Part shown: positions 27,168 through 35,978 of the stretch, in pieces
Layout of the letters: each line of letters opens with the position of its first letter
How positions within the stretch are numbered: position 1 is the first letter of the stretch
From: Frankia sp.
GTDB lineage: Bacteria > Actinomycetota > Actinomycetes > Frankiales > Frankiaceae
Direction of reading: 5' to 3'
Assembly: GCA_019689615.1 (NCBI GenBank)
Contig: JADGHD010000002.1
Location: 1 to 35,978, forward strand
DNA: 35,978 bases
Notes under the pieces: generated by a model
Database searches by the model: none
The model's input: the letters and a program-made list of their open reading frames with translations, nothing else
Told to the model about the DNA's origin: nothing
Translations under genes and position numbers: made by a program

Positions 27168-28451
27168 TCAGGCGTCGCCGCCCTCGTCGAGCAGGCCGAA
27201 CCACCTGGCGGCGGTGTCGACGTCCTTGTCGCCCCGCCCCGAGCAGTTGACGACGACCGTCGCGTCCGGGCCGAGCTCGCGGGCGACCTCGAACGCGCCG
27301 GCGAAGGCGTGCGCGCTCTCGATCGCGACCAGGATCCCCTCCGCCCGGGCGACCAGGGACAGCGCGGCCATCGCCGCCCGGTCGTCGACCACCCGGTAGG
27401 TCGCCCGGCCGGTCTCATGCAGCCAGGCGTGCTCCGGGCCGACGCCCGGGTAGTCCAGGCCGGCGGAGATCGAGTGCGAGGTCAGGGTCTGCCCGTCGGC
27501 GTCCTGCAGGAAATACGAGCGCATGCCGTGCAGCACGCCGGACGAGCCGCCGGCGACCGCGGCGGCGTGCCTGCCGGTGGCCAGCCCGTCACCGCCGGCC
27601 TCGCAGCCGATGAGGGCGACCGAGGTGTCCGGGATGAACGGGTGGAAGATGCCCATCGCGTTCGAGCCGCCGCCGACGCAGGCGACGACCGCGTCCGGCA
27701 GCCGGCCGGTCAGCTCCTGCACCTGCTGACGGGCCTCGACGCCGATGACCCGCTGGAAGTCGCGGACCAGCATCGGGAACGGGTGCGGGCCCATCACCGA
27801 GCCGATGCAGTAGTGGGTGCGCTCGACCGTGGCCACCCAGTCGCGCAGCGCCTCGTTGATCGCGTCCTTGAGGGTGCGGCTGCCGGAGCGGACCGGGACC
27901 ACCTCGGCGCCGAGCAGCCGCATCCGGGCCACGTTCAGCGCCTGCCGGCGGGTGTCCTCCTCGCCCATGTAGACGACGCACTCCAGGCCGAGCAGCGCGC
28001 AGGCGGTGGCGGTGGCGACGCCGTGCTGGCCGGCGCCGGTCTCCGCGATCACCCGGGTCTTGCCCATCCGCCTGGTCAGCAGGCACTGGCCGAGGACGTT
28101 GTTGATCTTGTGGGAGCCGGTGTGCGCCAGGTCCTCGCGCTTGAGCAGCAGCCGGGCGCCACCGATCTCCTCGGTGAGCCGGCTGGCGTCGGTGAGCGGG
28201 GTCGGCCGGCCGGCGTAGCTGGAGAGCAGCCCGTCGAGCTCGGCGATGAACGCCGGGTCGCGGCGGGCCTCGTCGTAGGCGGCCGTGAGCTCGTCGAGCG
28301 CGGCGACCAGAGCCTCCGGGACGAACCGGCCGCCGAACGGGCCGAAGTGCCCGAGCGCGTCCGGCACGCTCGCCCACGCGCCGGCGTCCGAGATGTCGGT
28401 GGACGGCGGCGGGGCGGCGATGCCGGCGGATCCGGCGCTACGTGGGCTCAC
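27168..28451 (-). CDS. trpB: Tryptophan synthase beta subunit
   Basis: The PLP enzyme that condenses indole with serine to tryptophan, acting with TrpA. It is the TrpB1 type. The lysine that binds PLP is in [13 protein letters not shown], the phosphate loop is [15 protein letters not shown], and the catalytic Glu lies in [14 protein letters not shown]. Length is 427 aa including a Ser/Pro-rich N-terminal tail of about 20 residues before [19 protein letters not shown] 28451 is the start, with a weak ribosome site. The gene follows trpC by about 100 nt. Confidence 0.98.
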   Translation of the reverse strand: MSPRSAGSAGIAAPPPSTDISDAGAWASVPDALGHFGPFGGRFVPEALVAALDELTAAYDEARRDPAFIAELDGLLSSYAGRPTPLTDASRLTEEIGGARLLLKREDLAHTGSHKINNVLGQCLLTRRMGKTRVIAETGAGQHGVATATACALLGLECVVYMGEEDTRRQALNVARMRLLGAEVVPVRSGSRTLKDAINEALRDWVATVERTHYCIGSVMGPHPFPMLVRDFQRVIGVEARQQVQELTGRLPDAVVACVGGGSNAMGIFHPFIPDTSVALIGCEAGGDGLATGRHAAAVAGGSSGVLHGMRSYFLQDADGQTLTSHSISAGLDYPGVGPEHAWLHETGRATYRVVDDRAAMAALSLVARAEGILVAIESAHAFAGAFEVARELGPDATVVVNCSGRGDKDVDTAARWFGLLDEGGDA

Positions 28452-28550
28452 GCGTCCGACTCTAGCGGCGCCGGGCGAGGCCCTCCGGCGCCGGCGGCCG
28501 GGCGCCCGGCCGCCAGCGAGGACCGCCCGGCCGGCTGGCGGCGGGACGGC

Positions 28551-29357
28551 TCAGCGGCCGACCTTGGTCGCCGGGTGGGCGCCGGCGGCGACCAGGTCGG
28601 CGACCGTCTGGCGGGGGTTGGGGCCGCTGACCGCTGCCTCGCCGACCAGCACGGCGTCGGCGCCGGCCTCGGCGTAGGAGAGCAGGTCGTGCGGGCCGCG
28701 GATGCCGGACTCGGCGACCTTGAGCACGCCCGGCGGCACCAGGGGCGCGAGCCGGGCGAATGTCTCCCGCTTGACCTCGAGGGTCTTCAGGTCGCGGGCG
28801 TTCACGCCGAGCAGCTTGGCCCCGGCCTCGAGCGCGCGCTCGGTCTCCTCCTCGTTGTGCACCTCGACGAGCGCGGTCATCCCGAGCGACTCGGTCCGCT
28901 CCAGCAGGCCGACGAGGCGCGGCTGGTCGAGCGCGGCGACGATCAGCAGCACGATGTCGGCGCCGTGCGCGCGGGCCTCCCAGACCTGGTATGGCGAGAT
29001 GACGAAGTCCTTGCGCAGGACGGGGACGTCGACGGCGAGCCGGACGGCGTCGAGGTCGGCCAGCGAGCCGCCGAACCGGCGCCCCTCGGTGAGCACGCTG
29101 ACGGCGGCCGCGCCGGCGGCCTCGTAGATCCCGGCGAGCCTGCCCGGCTCGGGGATGGCGGCGAGCTCCCCCTTGGACGGGCTGCGCCGCTTCACCTCGG
29201 CGATCACCGCCACCCGCCGGGCGCGCAGCACCGCCAGCGCGTCGCGCGGGTCCGGAGCCCGTCTCGCGTGCTGTTTGACCACGTCAAGCGGGGTACGGGA
29301 CTCGCGTTCGGCCAGATCGATGCGGACACCGGCGATGATCTCGTCGAGGACGTTCAC
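28551..29357 (-). CDS. trpC: Indole-3-glycerol phosphate synthase
   Basis: Converts CdRP to indole-3-glycerol phosphate in tryptophan synthesis. The 268-aa TIM barrel has all signature segments: [13 protein letters not shown] with the catalytic Lys and the phosphate-site serines, [15 protein letters not shown] with the second Lys, [20 protein letters not shown] and [13 protein letters not shown] 29357 is supported by GGAG 7 nt upstream and the typical N-terminus [19 protein letters not shown]. The track ORF extending to 29657 is upstream noise. trpD and trpF are not in the window, as is usual for actinobacteria where they lie elsewhere (PriA can replace TrpF). Confidence 0.97.
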   Translation of the reverse strand: MNVLDEIIAGVRIDLAERESRTPLDVVKQHARRAPDPRDALAVLRARRVAVIAEVKRRSPSKGELAAIPEPGRLAGIYEAAGAAAVSVLTEGRRFGGSLADLDAVRLAVDVPVLRKDFVISPYQVWEARAHGADIVLLIVAALDQPRLVGLLERTESLGMTALVEVHNEEETERALEAGAKLLGVNARDLKTLEVKRETFARLAPLVPPGVLKVAESGIRGPHDLLSYAEAGADAVLVGEAAVSGPNPRQTVADLVAAGAHPATKVGR

Positions 29358-29674
29358 AGCCCGGCTCCGGTGGCTGTCGCTGCCATGGCGCCGATGGTAG
29401 GCCCCCGGACGAAGGCCGTCCGCGCACCCCCGGGACCGCGCCAGCCCTATGACGGACGGTAGTTGCCCGGAAATTGTCCTGACCAGGGAGTTTCTGGGTG
29501 CGCGCCGCCCGGGGCGCCTGTGGCACGGCAGGTTCTGGCCGATGGACACGCAGCGTCGTTGTCTCGTCGTTGCCCGGTCGGGCCCTTCTGGTACGCCATG
29601 CGACCGCCCGGACACGCGCCGCAGCAGGGTGGGGCCGCGCCGGGCCGGCCGGCGCACCGGGCCGCTGCCGCCGG
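29358..29674. other. Gap between the Trp-associated membrane protein gene and trpC
   Basis: 317 bp with no supported gene. I looked on the minus strand for a tryptophan-rich leader peptide and for a T-box and found neither. It may contain a second promoter for trpCBA: a less GC-rich stretch around 29450-29490 (ggtagttgcccggaaattgtcc on plus) is the likeliest place, but no clear -35/-10 pair can be named. Confidence 0.4.
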
Positions 29675-30358
29675 TCAGGCCGTCGGGTCGTCGCCGCGTT
29701 CGAGGGCGTCCCAGGTGTCGACCGGGCGGGCGGCCCTGGTCTGGTACCGGCCGGCCATGCCGGGCCAGCGCCGGCCGAGGGCCACCGTGAGCGCCCCGGC
29801 GGCGGCGAGCACCAGCCCGCCCAGCGCCGCGGCGACGGGCGCGCCGGTCAGCGACGCTCCCCCGGCCAGCCGGGCGTCGCCGCTCGGCGACAGCGCCGCC
29901 ACGTCGTCGGCGCCGAGCGTGGCCGCAGCCGGGTCGACGACCACCCGCAGCGCGAGCACCAGCAGGCCGGCCCCGGCGGCCGCGGCGAGCAGGCCGACCA
30001 GCCGGCGGGCGGTCCCCCGGGTCGCCAGCACCGCGACCGCCGCCGCGAGCCCCAGCAGGGCCAGCGCCGTCACCCCCGCGCTGACGTCGCCACCGGTCAG
30101 CTCCACCCGGACGACGCCGGTCAGCACCCCGTCAGCGGTCGCGCTCGCGGTCGCGCCGTCGTAGGCCTCGGCCCGGGTCCAGGTCGCCGCGTTGGCGAAC
30201 AGCGCGAGCGCGGCGCCCACGACGCAGGCCGCCACGGCCACCGCGAGCCCGGACCGGCCCGTCAGCGCCCGGGCCACCCCGCGGCTGGGCCGCGCGGCGC
30301 CGGTCGGGCCGGCCGGCGGACCGCAGCGCTGCCCCTGGGTGCCCGACGGGGTCGTCAC
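29675..30358 (-). CDS. Trp biosynthesis-associated membrane protein (TIGR02234 type)
   Basis: A 227-aa four-helix membrane protein of the family found in actinobacterial trp operons between trpE and trpC; its function is unknown. Hydrophobic segments are about residues 36-56 ([23 protein letters not shown]), 95-112, 118-136 and 170-190. The helix-1 end WTRAEAYDG is a family feature, and a Gly-Arg-Arg-Trp segment precedes the C-terminal tail ([18 protein letters not shown]). The GTG start overlaps the trpE stop by 4 nt (GTGA), indicating translational coupling with trpE. Confidence 0.88.
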   Translation of the reverse strand: MTTPSGTQGQRCGPPAGPTGAARPSRGVARALTGRSGLAVAVAACVVGAALALFANAATWTRAEAYDGATASATADGVLTGVVRVELTGGDVSAGVTALALLGLAAAVAVLATRGTARRLVGLLAAAAGAGLLVLALRVVVDPAAATLGADDVAALSPSGDARLAGGASLTGAPVAAALGGLVLAAAGALTVALGRRWPGMAGRYQTRAARPVDTWDALERGDDPTA

Positions 30359-31869
30359 GACGGCGGCCGCAGCGTCTCGGCGATCTCGATCGCCCGCAGG
30401 ACCGCCGCCGCCTTCGTCCGGCACTCCCGGTCCTCCGCCTTCGGGTTCGAGTCGGCGACGATGCCGGCGCCGGCCTGCACGTACGCCCGGCCGTCGCGGA
30501 CCAGCGCGGTGCGGATCGCGATCGCGGTGTCCAGGTCCCCGCCGAAGTCGAGGTAGCCGACGACGCCGCCGTACAGGCCGCGCCGCGTCGGCTCCAGCTC
30601 GTCGATGACCTCCATCGCCCGGACCTTGGGCGCACCGGACAGCGTCCCGGCCGGGAATGTCGCGGCGAGCACGTCGACGGCGCTGTGGCCGGGGGCGACC
30701 TGGCCGGTGACGGTCGAGACGATGTGCATGATGTGCGAGTACCGCTCGATCGCGGCGAACTCGACGACCCGGACGGTGCCCGGCACGCACACCCGGCCGA
30801 GGTCGTTGCGCACCAGGTCGACGAGCATCACGTGCTCGGCGCGTTCCTTCGGGTCGGCCAGCAGCTGCGCCGCCAGCTCCGCGTCCTCCTCCGGCGTCTG
30901 CCCGCGGGGGCGGCTGCCGGCGATCGGGTGCAGCAGCGCCCGGTCCCCGGTGACCTTGACATGCGCCTCCGGCGACGTGCCGACGACGTCGAAGTCGGCG
31001 AACCGCAGCAGGTACATGTACGGGCTGGGGTTGGAGGCGCGCAGCACCCGGTAGATGTCGAGCGGGTCGGCGGTCGTCGGCCGCTCGAACCGCTGCGAGA
31101 CGACGATCTGGAAGCACTCCCCGGCCCGGATCTCCTCGATCGCCCGCTCGACGGCCTGCTCGTAGCGGCCGGGCGGCATCGCCGAGACGAACTCCTCAAC
31201 CCGCGTCGGCGGGACGGGCCCCGTGGCCGCGATCGTCGGCTCGGTCCACTTGGCCAAATCCGCGGTCATCAGGTCGAGCCGGCTGACCGCGTCGTCGTAT
31301 GCCTCGTCGAGCTCGGCCGGGCCGCGGCCCCCGGTGAGCACGTTGGCGACCAGCAGGCACGAGCCGTCGGCGTGGTCGAGCACGGCCAGGTCGGTGCACA
31401 GCAGCAGCCGCAGCTCGGGGGTGTGCAGGTCGTCGACGGCTGACTCGGGCAGCCGCTCGATCCGCCGGACGATGTCGTAGGACAGGTAGCCGACCAGGCC
31501 GCCCATCAGCGGGGGCATCCCCGGCAGCCGGGGGGCGCGCAGCGTGCGCTCGACCTCGCGCAGCACCGCCAGCGGGTCGCCGCCGGTCGGCAGCCCGGGC
31601 GGCAGGGTGCCGTCGGTCCACCGGGCCTGGCCGTCGGCCTCGGTGAGGGTGGCGGCGGCCCGGATGCCGACGAACGAGTACTGCGAGCGCATCCCGTTGT
31701 GCTCGGCCGACTCCAGCAGGAACGTGCCGGGGCCGCCGGCGAGCTTGCGGTACACCCCGACCGGGGTCTCCCCGTCGGCCAGCAGCCGGCGGGTCACCGG
31801 CACCACCTGGTACTCGGCGGCGAGCGCGCGGAACTCGTCGCGGCTCGGGAAGAGCTCACCGGTCGTCAT
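30355..31869 (-). CDS. trpE: Anthranilate synthase component I
   Basis: Forms anthranilate from chorismate with ammonia supplied by TrpG, which is not in the window. The 504-aa protein carries the chorismate-binding core: [55 protein letters not shown], and the C-terminal [20 protein letters not shown] and [10 protein letters not shown]. The N-terminal feedback site appears to have the [18 protein letters not shown] motif typical of tryptophan-sensitive enzymes. ATG 31869 follows GGGAGA with 5-nt spacing. It overlaps the 3' end of hisI by 14 nt and its own stop overlaps the next start, so hisI-trpE-membrane protein form one tightly coupled unit. Confidence 0.98.
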   Translation of the reverse strand: MTTGELFPSRDEFRALAAEYQVVPVTRRLLADGETPVGVYRKLAGGPGTFLLESAEHNGMRSQYSFVGIRAAATLTEADGQARWTDGTLPPGLPTGGDPLAVLREVERTLRAPRLPGMPPLMGGLVGYLSYDIVRRIERLPESAVDDLHTPELRLLLCTDLAVLDHADGSCLLVANVLTGGRGPAELDEAYDDAVSRLDLMTADLAKWTEPTIAATGPVPPTRVEEFVSAMPPGRYEQAVERAIEEIRAGECFQIVVSQRFERPTTADPLDIYRVLRASNPSPYMYLLRFADFDVVGTSPEAHVKVTGDRALLHPIAGSRPRGQTPEEDAELAAQLLADPKERAEHVMLVDLVRNDLGRVCVPGTVRVVEFAAIERYSHIMHIVSTVTGQVAPGHSAVDVLAATFPAGTLSGAPKVRAMEVIDELEPTRRGLYGGVVGYLDFGGDLDTAIAIRTALVRDGRAYVQAGAGIVADSNPKAEDRECRTKAAAVLRAIEIAETLRPPS

Positions 31870-32290
31870 CGCGGTCTCCCGTCCCGGGTACGGCGGCCGG
31901 CGCCGGCTGCCCGGCCGCGAGGGTCGAGGGGTCGGCGCTGGTGACCAGCTCGCGGCCGGCGAAGCAGGTCGGCTGGCCGGTGTGGCAGGCCGGGCCGACC
32001 TGGTCGACCTTGAGCAGCACGGTGTCGCCGTCACAGTCGAGCGCGACCGAGCGCACCCACTGCACGTGCCCGCTGGTCTCGCCCTTCACCCAGTACTCGC
32101 CGCGGCTGCGGCTCCAGTAGGTGGCCCGGCCCGTGGTCAGCGTGCGATGCAGCGCCTCGTCGTCCATCCAGGCGAGCATCAGCACCTGGCCGGAGTCGTA
32201 CTGCTGGACCACGGCGGGGAACAGCCCGTTGGCGTCCCGTTTCAGCCGGCGGGCGACGTCGGGATCAAGCCCGGACGAGGGAAGGCTCAC
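31856..32290 (-). CDS. hisI: Phosphoribosyl-AMP cyclohydrolase
   Basis: Third step of histidine synthesis, opening the adenine ring of PR-AMP. The 144-aa protein contains the Zn/Mg-binding set: [17 protein letters not shown], then [11 protein letters not shown] with paired acidic residues, and [13 protein letters not shown] with two of the zinc-ligating Cys. It has a disordered C-terminal extension of about 30 residues ([14 protein letters not shown]) whose coding end overlaps trpE by 14 nt. The HisE domain is absent, so this is the single-function form. GTG 32290 is the start, with a weak ribosome site. hisI next to trpE is a common actinobacterial arrangement. Confidence 0.97.
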   Translation of the reverse strand: MSLPSSGLDPDVARRLKRDANGLFPAVVQQYDSGQVLMLAWMDDEALHRTLTTGRATYWSRSRGEYWVKGETSGHVQWVRSVALDCDGDTVLLKVDQVGPACHTGQPTCFAGRELVTSADPSTLAAGQPAPAAVPGTGDRDDDR

Positions 32291-32365
32291 CGTGCCTATT
32301 CTGCCGGCCCCGCGCGGCCGGTCGCGGCCGGCCGGTCGACGCCCGCCCGGCCGGCCCGGGGCGCG

Positions 32366-33256
32366 TCAGCCGGCCAGGGCCGGCCGCAGGATGTTGAACT
32401 CGGCGAACCGGTGGCGCAGCACGGGGCGGCCATACAGGTCGACGCCCGGCTCCCCGACGCTACGGCCGGCATGCACCGCCTCGATCGCGTCGGCGGCGTC
32501 CCGCAGCAGGTGCGGGCTCGCCTCGCAGGAGCGGGTGTGCGCCGGCAGCACCCGGCTCACCTGGCCGGTCAGCTCGCTGTCCAGCCGGCGCAGGCTGGTG
32601 ACGAACGCCGCCAGGTCGGTGTCGTCGGTGTGCGCCCAGAAGTCGCCGGTGATCAGCGTGTCGCCGACGAAGAGCAGGCCGTCGCGGTCGTCGAACAGGC
32701 ACAGCGAGTCCGGCGAGTGGCCGGGCGAGTGCAGCACCCGCAGGGTGCGCCCGCCCAGGTCGATCACGTCGCCGTCGGCGAGCGGGCTGGCCGGCGGGCC
32801 GGCCGGGATGTCCTCGGCGCCGGCGGCGCTGCGGCCCGGCGGCAGCGGGCGCGGCCGGCTGTCCCCGGTGAACAGGTGGAAGAACCGGTCGTCGATGGCG
32901 AGCGCGGTCTCGTATGCGGCGATCTGCTCGGCGGCGACCGTGAGGTACGCGCCGAACCGGTCGGCCGGCACCGGGTGCGCCAGCCGCTCCACCGCGACCG
33001 GGTGCGCGGCGACCTCGTCCCAGCTCGCGTTGCCGCCGCGGTGGTCGTCGTGGGCGTGGGTGTTCACGACGAGCACCGGCAGGCTGGTGATCCGCCGGAC
33101 CGGCACGCTGATGTCGGCGATGCCGGTGCCGGTGTCGATGAGCACCGCGCGGTCCCGGCCGACGACGAGGAAGCAGAAGACGTGCCACGGCTCGGCGACC
33201 AGCCACACCCCGTCGCGCAGCGGCCGGGTCGCGAACCAGTCGTGGGCCTCAGCCAT
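32366..33256 (-). CDS. Metallo-beta-lactamase-fold hydrolase
   Basis: A 296-aa binuclear-metal hydrolase. The metal motif THAHDDHRGGN (HxHxDH), the later histidine in HSPGHSPDS, the bridging Asp in FVGDTLITGDF and a terminal His in LPAHTRS are all visible. The family is broad (glyoxalase II, lactonases, flavin diiron proteins), so the reaction is unknown. ATG 33256 is chosen because it overlaps the cupin stop by 8 nt, a typical coupled junction; GTG 33274 is an alternative that overlaps more. It is the last of four genes in an apparent catabolic operon and is followed after 75 nt by hisI. Confidence 0.92.
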   Translation of the reverse strand: MAEAHDWFATRPLRDGVWLVAEPWHVFCFLVVGRDRAVLIDTGTGIADISVPVRRITSLPVLVVNTHAHDDHRGGNASWDEVAAHPVAVERLAHPVPADRFGAYLTVAAEQIAAYETALAIDDRFFHLFTGDSRPRPLPPGRSAAGAEDIPAGPPASPLADGDVIDLGGRTLRVLHSPGHSPDSLCLFDDRDGLLFVGDTLITGDFWAHTDDTDLAAFVTSLRRLDSELTGQVSRVLPAHTRSCEASPHLLRDAADAIEAVHAGRSVGEPGVDLYGRPVLRHRFAEFNILRPALAG

Positions 33257-33722
33257 CGCCGCCGGCCTGTGCACCCGGGGCCTGGCCGGCCGCGGCCCGC
33301 AGGACGGCGAGGTCCTGCGGGTCCAGCCCGATCACCGGCCCGCGCTCGATCATGGCGGCGAACCCGTCGTCCGGGGCCATAACCGTGATCGTGTAGAGCC
33401 GCTCGGTTGTCGAGGTGTTCTGGATCCGGTGGACCGAGCCGGGCGGCAGCACCAGCACGTCGCCCGGCCCGATCTCGCGGGTGTGCCCGTCGCAGTGGGC
33501 GAGGCCGTGCCCGGCGAGCACGACGAACGTCTCGGTGGAGACCGGGTGCGAGTTGGGCGGCTGGGCGCCGCCCGGCTCCCACACCTCGAACACCACGGTG
33601 GTCGGCGAGCCCTGGTCCGGGCCGGAGAGCACGGCCAGCCGCACGGTGTCCGACGGGGAGATCCGGTGGGCGGTGACCTCGGTCAGCGGCCGCAGGACCG
33701 GCGGCGTGCCCGGCGCGCTCAC
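33249..33722 (-). CDS. Cupin-domain protein
   Basis: A 157-aa single-domain beta-barrel protein. Cupin motif 1 is seen as NSHPVSTETFVVLAGHG and motif 2 as GDVLVLPPGSVHRIQN, with His, Glu and His suited to bind a metal ion. It may be a dioxygenase, an isomerase or a small-molecule-binding protein. The GTG start overlaps the isochorismatase-family stop by 4 nt (GTGA) and its own stop overlaps the next gene, so it is translationally coupled on both sides. The longer track ORF up to 33902 belongs to the reading shadow of the upstream gene. Confidence 0.9.
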   Translation of the reverse strand: MSAPGTPPVLRPLTEVTAHRISPSDTVRLAVLSGPDQGSPTTVVFEVWEPGGAQPPNSHPVSTETFVVLAGHGLAHCDGHTREIGPGDVLVLPPGSVHRIQNTSTTERLYTITVMAPDDGFAAMIERGPVIGLDPQDLAVLRAAAGQAPGAQAGGDG

Positions 33723-34534
33723 GCCAGCTCCCGGACGGCGGCGGCGAGGTCGGCGGCGGTGGCGGTGAAGCCGAAGCACTGCCGGACGTTGTAGACCGTG
33801 GCCTGCATGCAGTACTCGGGCGAGGTGGTGGCCACCGCGTCCGTCAGCATCACCACGTCGTAGCCGGCGCAGGCGGCGTCGATCAGGGTGGCCAGCACGC
33901 ACTGGTCCGCGTTGACGCCGGCGAACAGCAGGGTGTCTGCCCGCAGGTTGCGCAGCACGGTGTCCAGCGGGGTGTCCCAGAACCCGCTCATCCGGTACTT
34001 CGACACCGCGACGTCACCCGGCTCGATGGCCAGCTCGTCGACGACGGCGGCGGCCCAGCTGCCCTCGGTCAGCACCGGCGAGCCGTTGCTGGCCAGCGGG
34101 TCGCCGATCCCGGTGCTGGTGCCGTCGCCGTTGTAGACGTGCAGCACGCCGGGCGGGAGGTTGGCCCGGTCCGGCCGGTTGCCCCAGTTCAGCCAGACGA
34201 CCGGCACGCCGGCGCCGCGCAGCACCGGCAGCAGCTCGGCCAGCACCGGGATCGGGGCGCGGGCCGGGGTGATGTCGACGCCGATCCCGGCGAGCCAGCC
34301 GTCCGGGTGGCAGAAGTCGTTCTGCATGTCGACCACGACGACCGCCGTGCGGGCGAGGTCGAGGGTGAGTCGCTGCGGCAGCGCCGGCAGGCGCAGCGCC
34401 CGCTCGGGCCTCGCCGGCCGGCGCAGGTCGACGGCACCCTGGCTGACCCGCCAGCTGTTGGCGGCCGTGGGGCCCAGCGGCACCGCCGGCTCGTCGACCA
34501 CCGCGGGCTCTGGCGCGAGCGTCTGTTCGGTCAC
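33719..34534 (-). CDS. Isochorismatase-fold cysteine hydrolase
   Basis: A 271-aa amidohydrolase of the isochorismatase family. The catalytic triad is visible: Asp in VVVVDMQNDFCHPDG, Lys in VSKYRMSGFWDTPLD, and the nucleophile Cys in AGVNADQCVLATLIDA, with the cis-peptide region GVNADQC. The pattern is closest to nitrogen-releasing hydrolases such as ureidoacrylate or N-carbamoyl amidases; I cannot choose among substrates. The GTG start at 34534 has an excellent AGGAGGTGG site 7 nt upstream. It follows the luciferase-like gene by 39 nt. A luciferase-like monooxygenase plus a RutB-type hydrolase recalls the first two steps of Rut pyrimidine breakdown. Confidence 0.92.
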   Translation of the reverse strand: MTEQTLAPEPAVVDEPAVPLGPTAANSWRVSQGAVDLRRPARPERALRLPALPQRLTLDLARTAVVVVDMQNDFCHPDGWLAGIGVDITPARAPIPVLAELLPVLRGAGVPVVWLNWGNRPDRANLPPGVLHVYNGDGTSTGIGDPLASNGSPVLTEGSWAAAVVDELAIEPGDVAVSKYRMSGFWDTPLDTVLRNLRADTLLFAGVNADQCVLATLIDAACAGYDVVMLTDAVATTSPEYCMQATVYNVRQCFGFTATAADLAAAVRELA

Positions 34535-34573
34535 AGGCGAGCCACCTCCTGGAGGACGGACGGGACGGGCGGG

Positions 34574-35776
34574 CTAGCGGGCCGACGCGCCGGGCATCGC
34601 CGGCTCGGCGGCGGCGATCAGCGGGCGGACCTCGGTGGCGAACCGGCGCAGCTGGTCGGCCGTGCGGTCGTAGCTCTCGCCCGGCGCGGTCGGGAAGATC
34701 GTGATCTCGGCCAGGCCGCCGAGGGCGTCGCGCAGCTCGAGGATCGAGGCGGCGACGTCCTCGGCGGTGCCGACCGCCCACACGCCCTGCTCGGTCGAGT
34801 CCTCGAGGCTCGGCACCCAGCCAGCCGGCGGGCGGCCGCCGTCGGGGCCGAGGTAGGCGCGGTTCCAGCCGTAGGGGCCGAGGAACCGCCAGAACTCGTC
34901 GTGGCCTGGCCGGGCCTGGGCGATCGCCTCCTCCCGGGTGTCGGCGATGTGGGTGTTGAGGACCACCATGCGGTTCTCCCCCGGCTCGAGGGCGCGCCCG
35001 TGCGCCTGGGCGTAGACCTCGGCGTAGCGCTGCCAGCGCTGGGCCAGCAGGGTCCGGTTGACCAGCCAGAACACGCCGCCGAACCCGCGGGTTGGCACGG
35101 TCTCCAGCGTGCCGGGGCTGCTGATCGCCTGCCAGATTCGGTACGGGTGGACCGGGCGCGGGATCAGCGTGAGGGTCTCCACCTCGCCGCCCCGGTCCGG
35201 GATCCCGGGCGGCGGCGCCTGGAAGTGCGTGCCGCGGTGGCAGAAGGTCTCGTTGTCCAGCGCGGTGAGCAGCAGGTCGATCGCCTCGGCGGTGACCTCG
35301 CGGTTGCGGATGTCGGCGGCCAGCGCGTCCGGGTTGTCGCTGCTGCCGACCGACATCCGGCCGAGCGACAGCGGCTCCATCTCCCGGGGCACGGTGCCGC
35401 GGCCGACGCCGAGGATCGCCCGGCCGCCGGAGAGGTTGTGCAGCATCGCGAAGTCCTCGGCCAGGCGCAGCGGGTGCCACTGACCGACGATGTTGAACAT
35501 CGTGCCGATCTCGATCCGGCTGGTGCGCTCGGCCAGGAAGGCGCCGAGCATCAGCCCGTTCGGCACGATCTCGTAGCCCTCGTGCTGGAAGTGGTGCTCG
35601 GTCAGCCAGAACGCGTCGAAGCCGAGCTCGTCGGCCAGCACGCCGGTGTCCAGGATGCAGTTCAGCGCGTGCAGGACGTCGGCCTGGCCGTACCGGCGCT
35701 CGGTCGGCGGGGTCCCACCAGGGCCGATGGTGTCCCCCATCTCGACGGCTCCGAACAGAAAGACACCCACGCGCAT
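34574..35776 (-). CDS. LLM-class (luciferase-like) flavin-dependent monooxygenase
   Basis: A 400-aa TIM-barrel oxidoreductase of the bacterial luciferase-like family, using FMNH2 or F420. Typical elements are LADELGFDAFWLTEHHF (strand 2 with the EHH active-site segment), IEIGTMFNIVGQWHPLRLAEDFAMLHNLSGGR, ILGVGRGTVPREMEPL, and the C-terminal AVGTAEDVAASILELRD. ATG 35776 follows GGGAGGG by 7 nt; the ORF to 35824 is over-extended. It is the first gene of the four-gene operon that ends with the metallo-hydrolase, and probably does the initial oxidation. Substrate and flavin type are unknown. Confidence 0.93.
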   Translation of the reverse strand: MRVGVFLFGAVEMGDTIGPGGTPPTERRYGQADVLHALNCILDTGVLADELGFDAFWLTEHHFQHEGYEIVPNGLMLGAFLAERTSRIEIGTMFNIVGQWHPLRLAEDFAMLHNLSGGRAILGVGRGTVPREMEPLSLGRMSVGSSDNPDALAADIRNREVTAEAIDLLLTALDNETFCHRGTHFQAPPPGIPDRGGEVETLTLIPRPVHPYRIWQAISSPGTLETVPTRGFGGVFWLVNRTLLAQRWQRYAEVYAQAHGRALEPGENRMVVLNTHIADTREEAIAQARPGHDEFWRFLGPYGWNRAYLGPDGGRPPAGWVPSLEDSTEQGVWAVGTAEDVAASILELRDALGGLAEITIFPTAPGESYDRTADQLRRFATEVRPLIAAAEPAMPGASAR

Positions 35777-35978
35777 CGCGAAGCCCTCCCACCATCCGGC
35801 GCGGTGTGGCTGGTGCCTGCACACTGCCGTGCGCGTATTTCGGGATGGTCAAGCACCAGTTACGCCCTGGCCACCGCAGCCGGGTGATACCTGGCACGGC
35901 CGGTGGGGCCGGGCCGCGGCGCCCGCGGGCCGGCGGGCGGGCAAGCGGTGGGTGGTCTACTGGTGGGCAGCCCAGGCC
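35777..35978. other. Upstream region of the monooxygenase operon
   Basis: About 200 bp to the window edge. I see no gene. The operon promoter should lie here; the less GC-rich stretch around 35830-35860 (gcgtatttcgggatggtcaagcaccag on plus) is a candidate position, without a clear hexamer pair. Confidence 0.3.

Noticed and set aside
29358-29674. Possible trp leader peptide or T-box before trpC
   Set aside because: No tryptophan-codon run and no T-box core or specifier stem could be found on the minus strand.

Overview
The window is a gene-dense, very GC-rich chromosomal segment. Its GC content, frequent GTG starts, the hisI-trpE-(membrane protein)-trpC-trpB-trpA-lgt order, F420-type (DUF385) and luciferase-like oxidoreductases, a PimB'-like mannosyltransferase and a DUF7873 protein all suggest an actinomycete. 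A Frankia-like organism is my best guess, from memory rather than a search. I see no phage, insertion sequence or CRISPR array.

Layout. At 0.2-3.2 kb are a phytoene-dehydrogenase-like FAD oxidoreductase and a DUF385 protein followed by a TetR regulator, the last two behind a pair of perfect palindromic operators. At 3.2-7.0 kb a GAF-domain regulator diverges from an acetaldehyde-type dehydrogenase plus DUF779 protein, with palindromic and direct-repeat sequence between them. At 7.0-10.5 kb (minus strand) are a TSUP membrane protein and a PimB'-like glycosyltransferase fused in one frame to a YbhN/UPF0104-type membrane domain. At 10.5-12.7 kb are a DasR-like palindrome, a pair of tRNA-like RNAs, a DUF7873 gene and a TerB-family gene. 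At 12.8-17.3 kb are a membrane-anchored PI-PLC-like protein, a cytochrome P450 and an unusual adenylate-kinase-family protein. At 17.7-23.8 kb is gltBD (glutamate synthase). At 24.1-26.0 kb are a VIT/CCC1 transporter and lgt. At 26.1-32.3 kb are trpA, trpB, trpC, a Trp-associated membrane protein, trpE and hisI. At 32.4-35.8 kb an overlapping operon encodes a luciferase-like monooxygenase, an isochorismatase-fold hydrolase, a cupin and a metallo-beta-lactamase-fold hydrolase.

Main discovery candidate: 10961-11238, minus strand. Two tandem RNAs have tRNA parts in circularly permuted order: anticodon 3' strand, variable loop, T-arm, acceptor 3' strand, a 7-nt cap (TCGACGC or TCCACGT), acceptor 5' strand, T-A, D-arm, anticodon 5' strand. 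The acceptor stems pair only when the gene is read this way (7/7 in one unit; 6/7 plus G-U in the other). In one unit the 'anticodon' stem continues, after an internal loop, into a 13-pair leader/trailer helix. Conventional tRNA reading of the locus fails. They could be permuted tRNA genes or, since a U33 is missing in at least one unit, Y-RNA-like tRNA mimics. They lie directly downstream of a DUF7873 gene on the same strand and are followed by a strong GC hairpin.

Many very long ORFs in the supplied track, such as 1585 aa opposite gltB, are antisense shadows caused by high GC and are not annotated.
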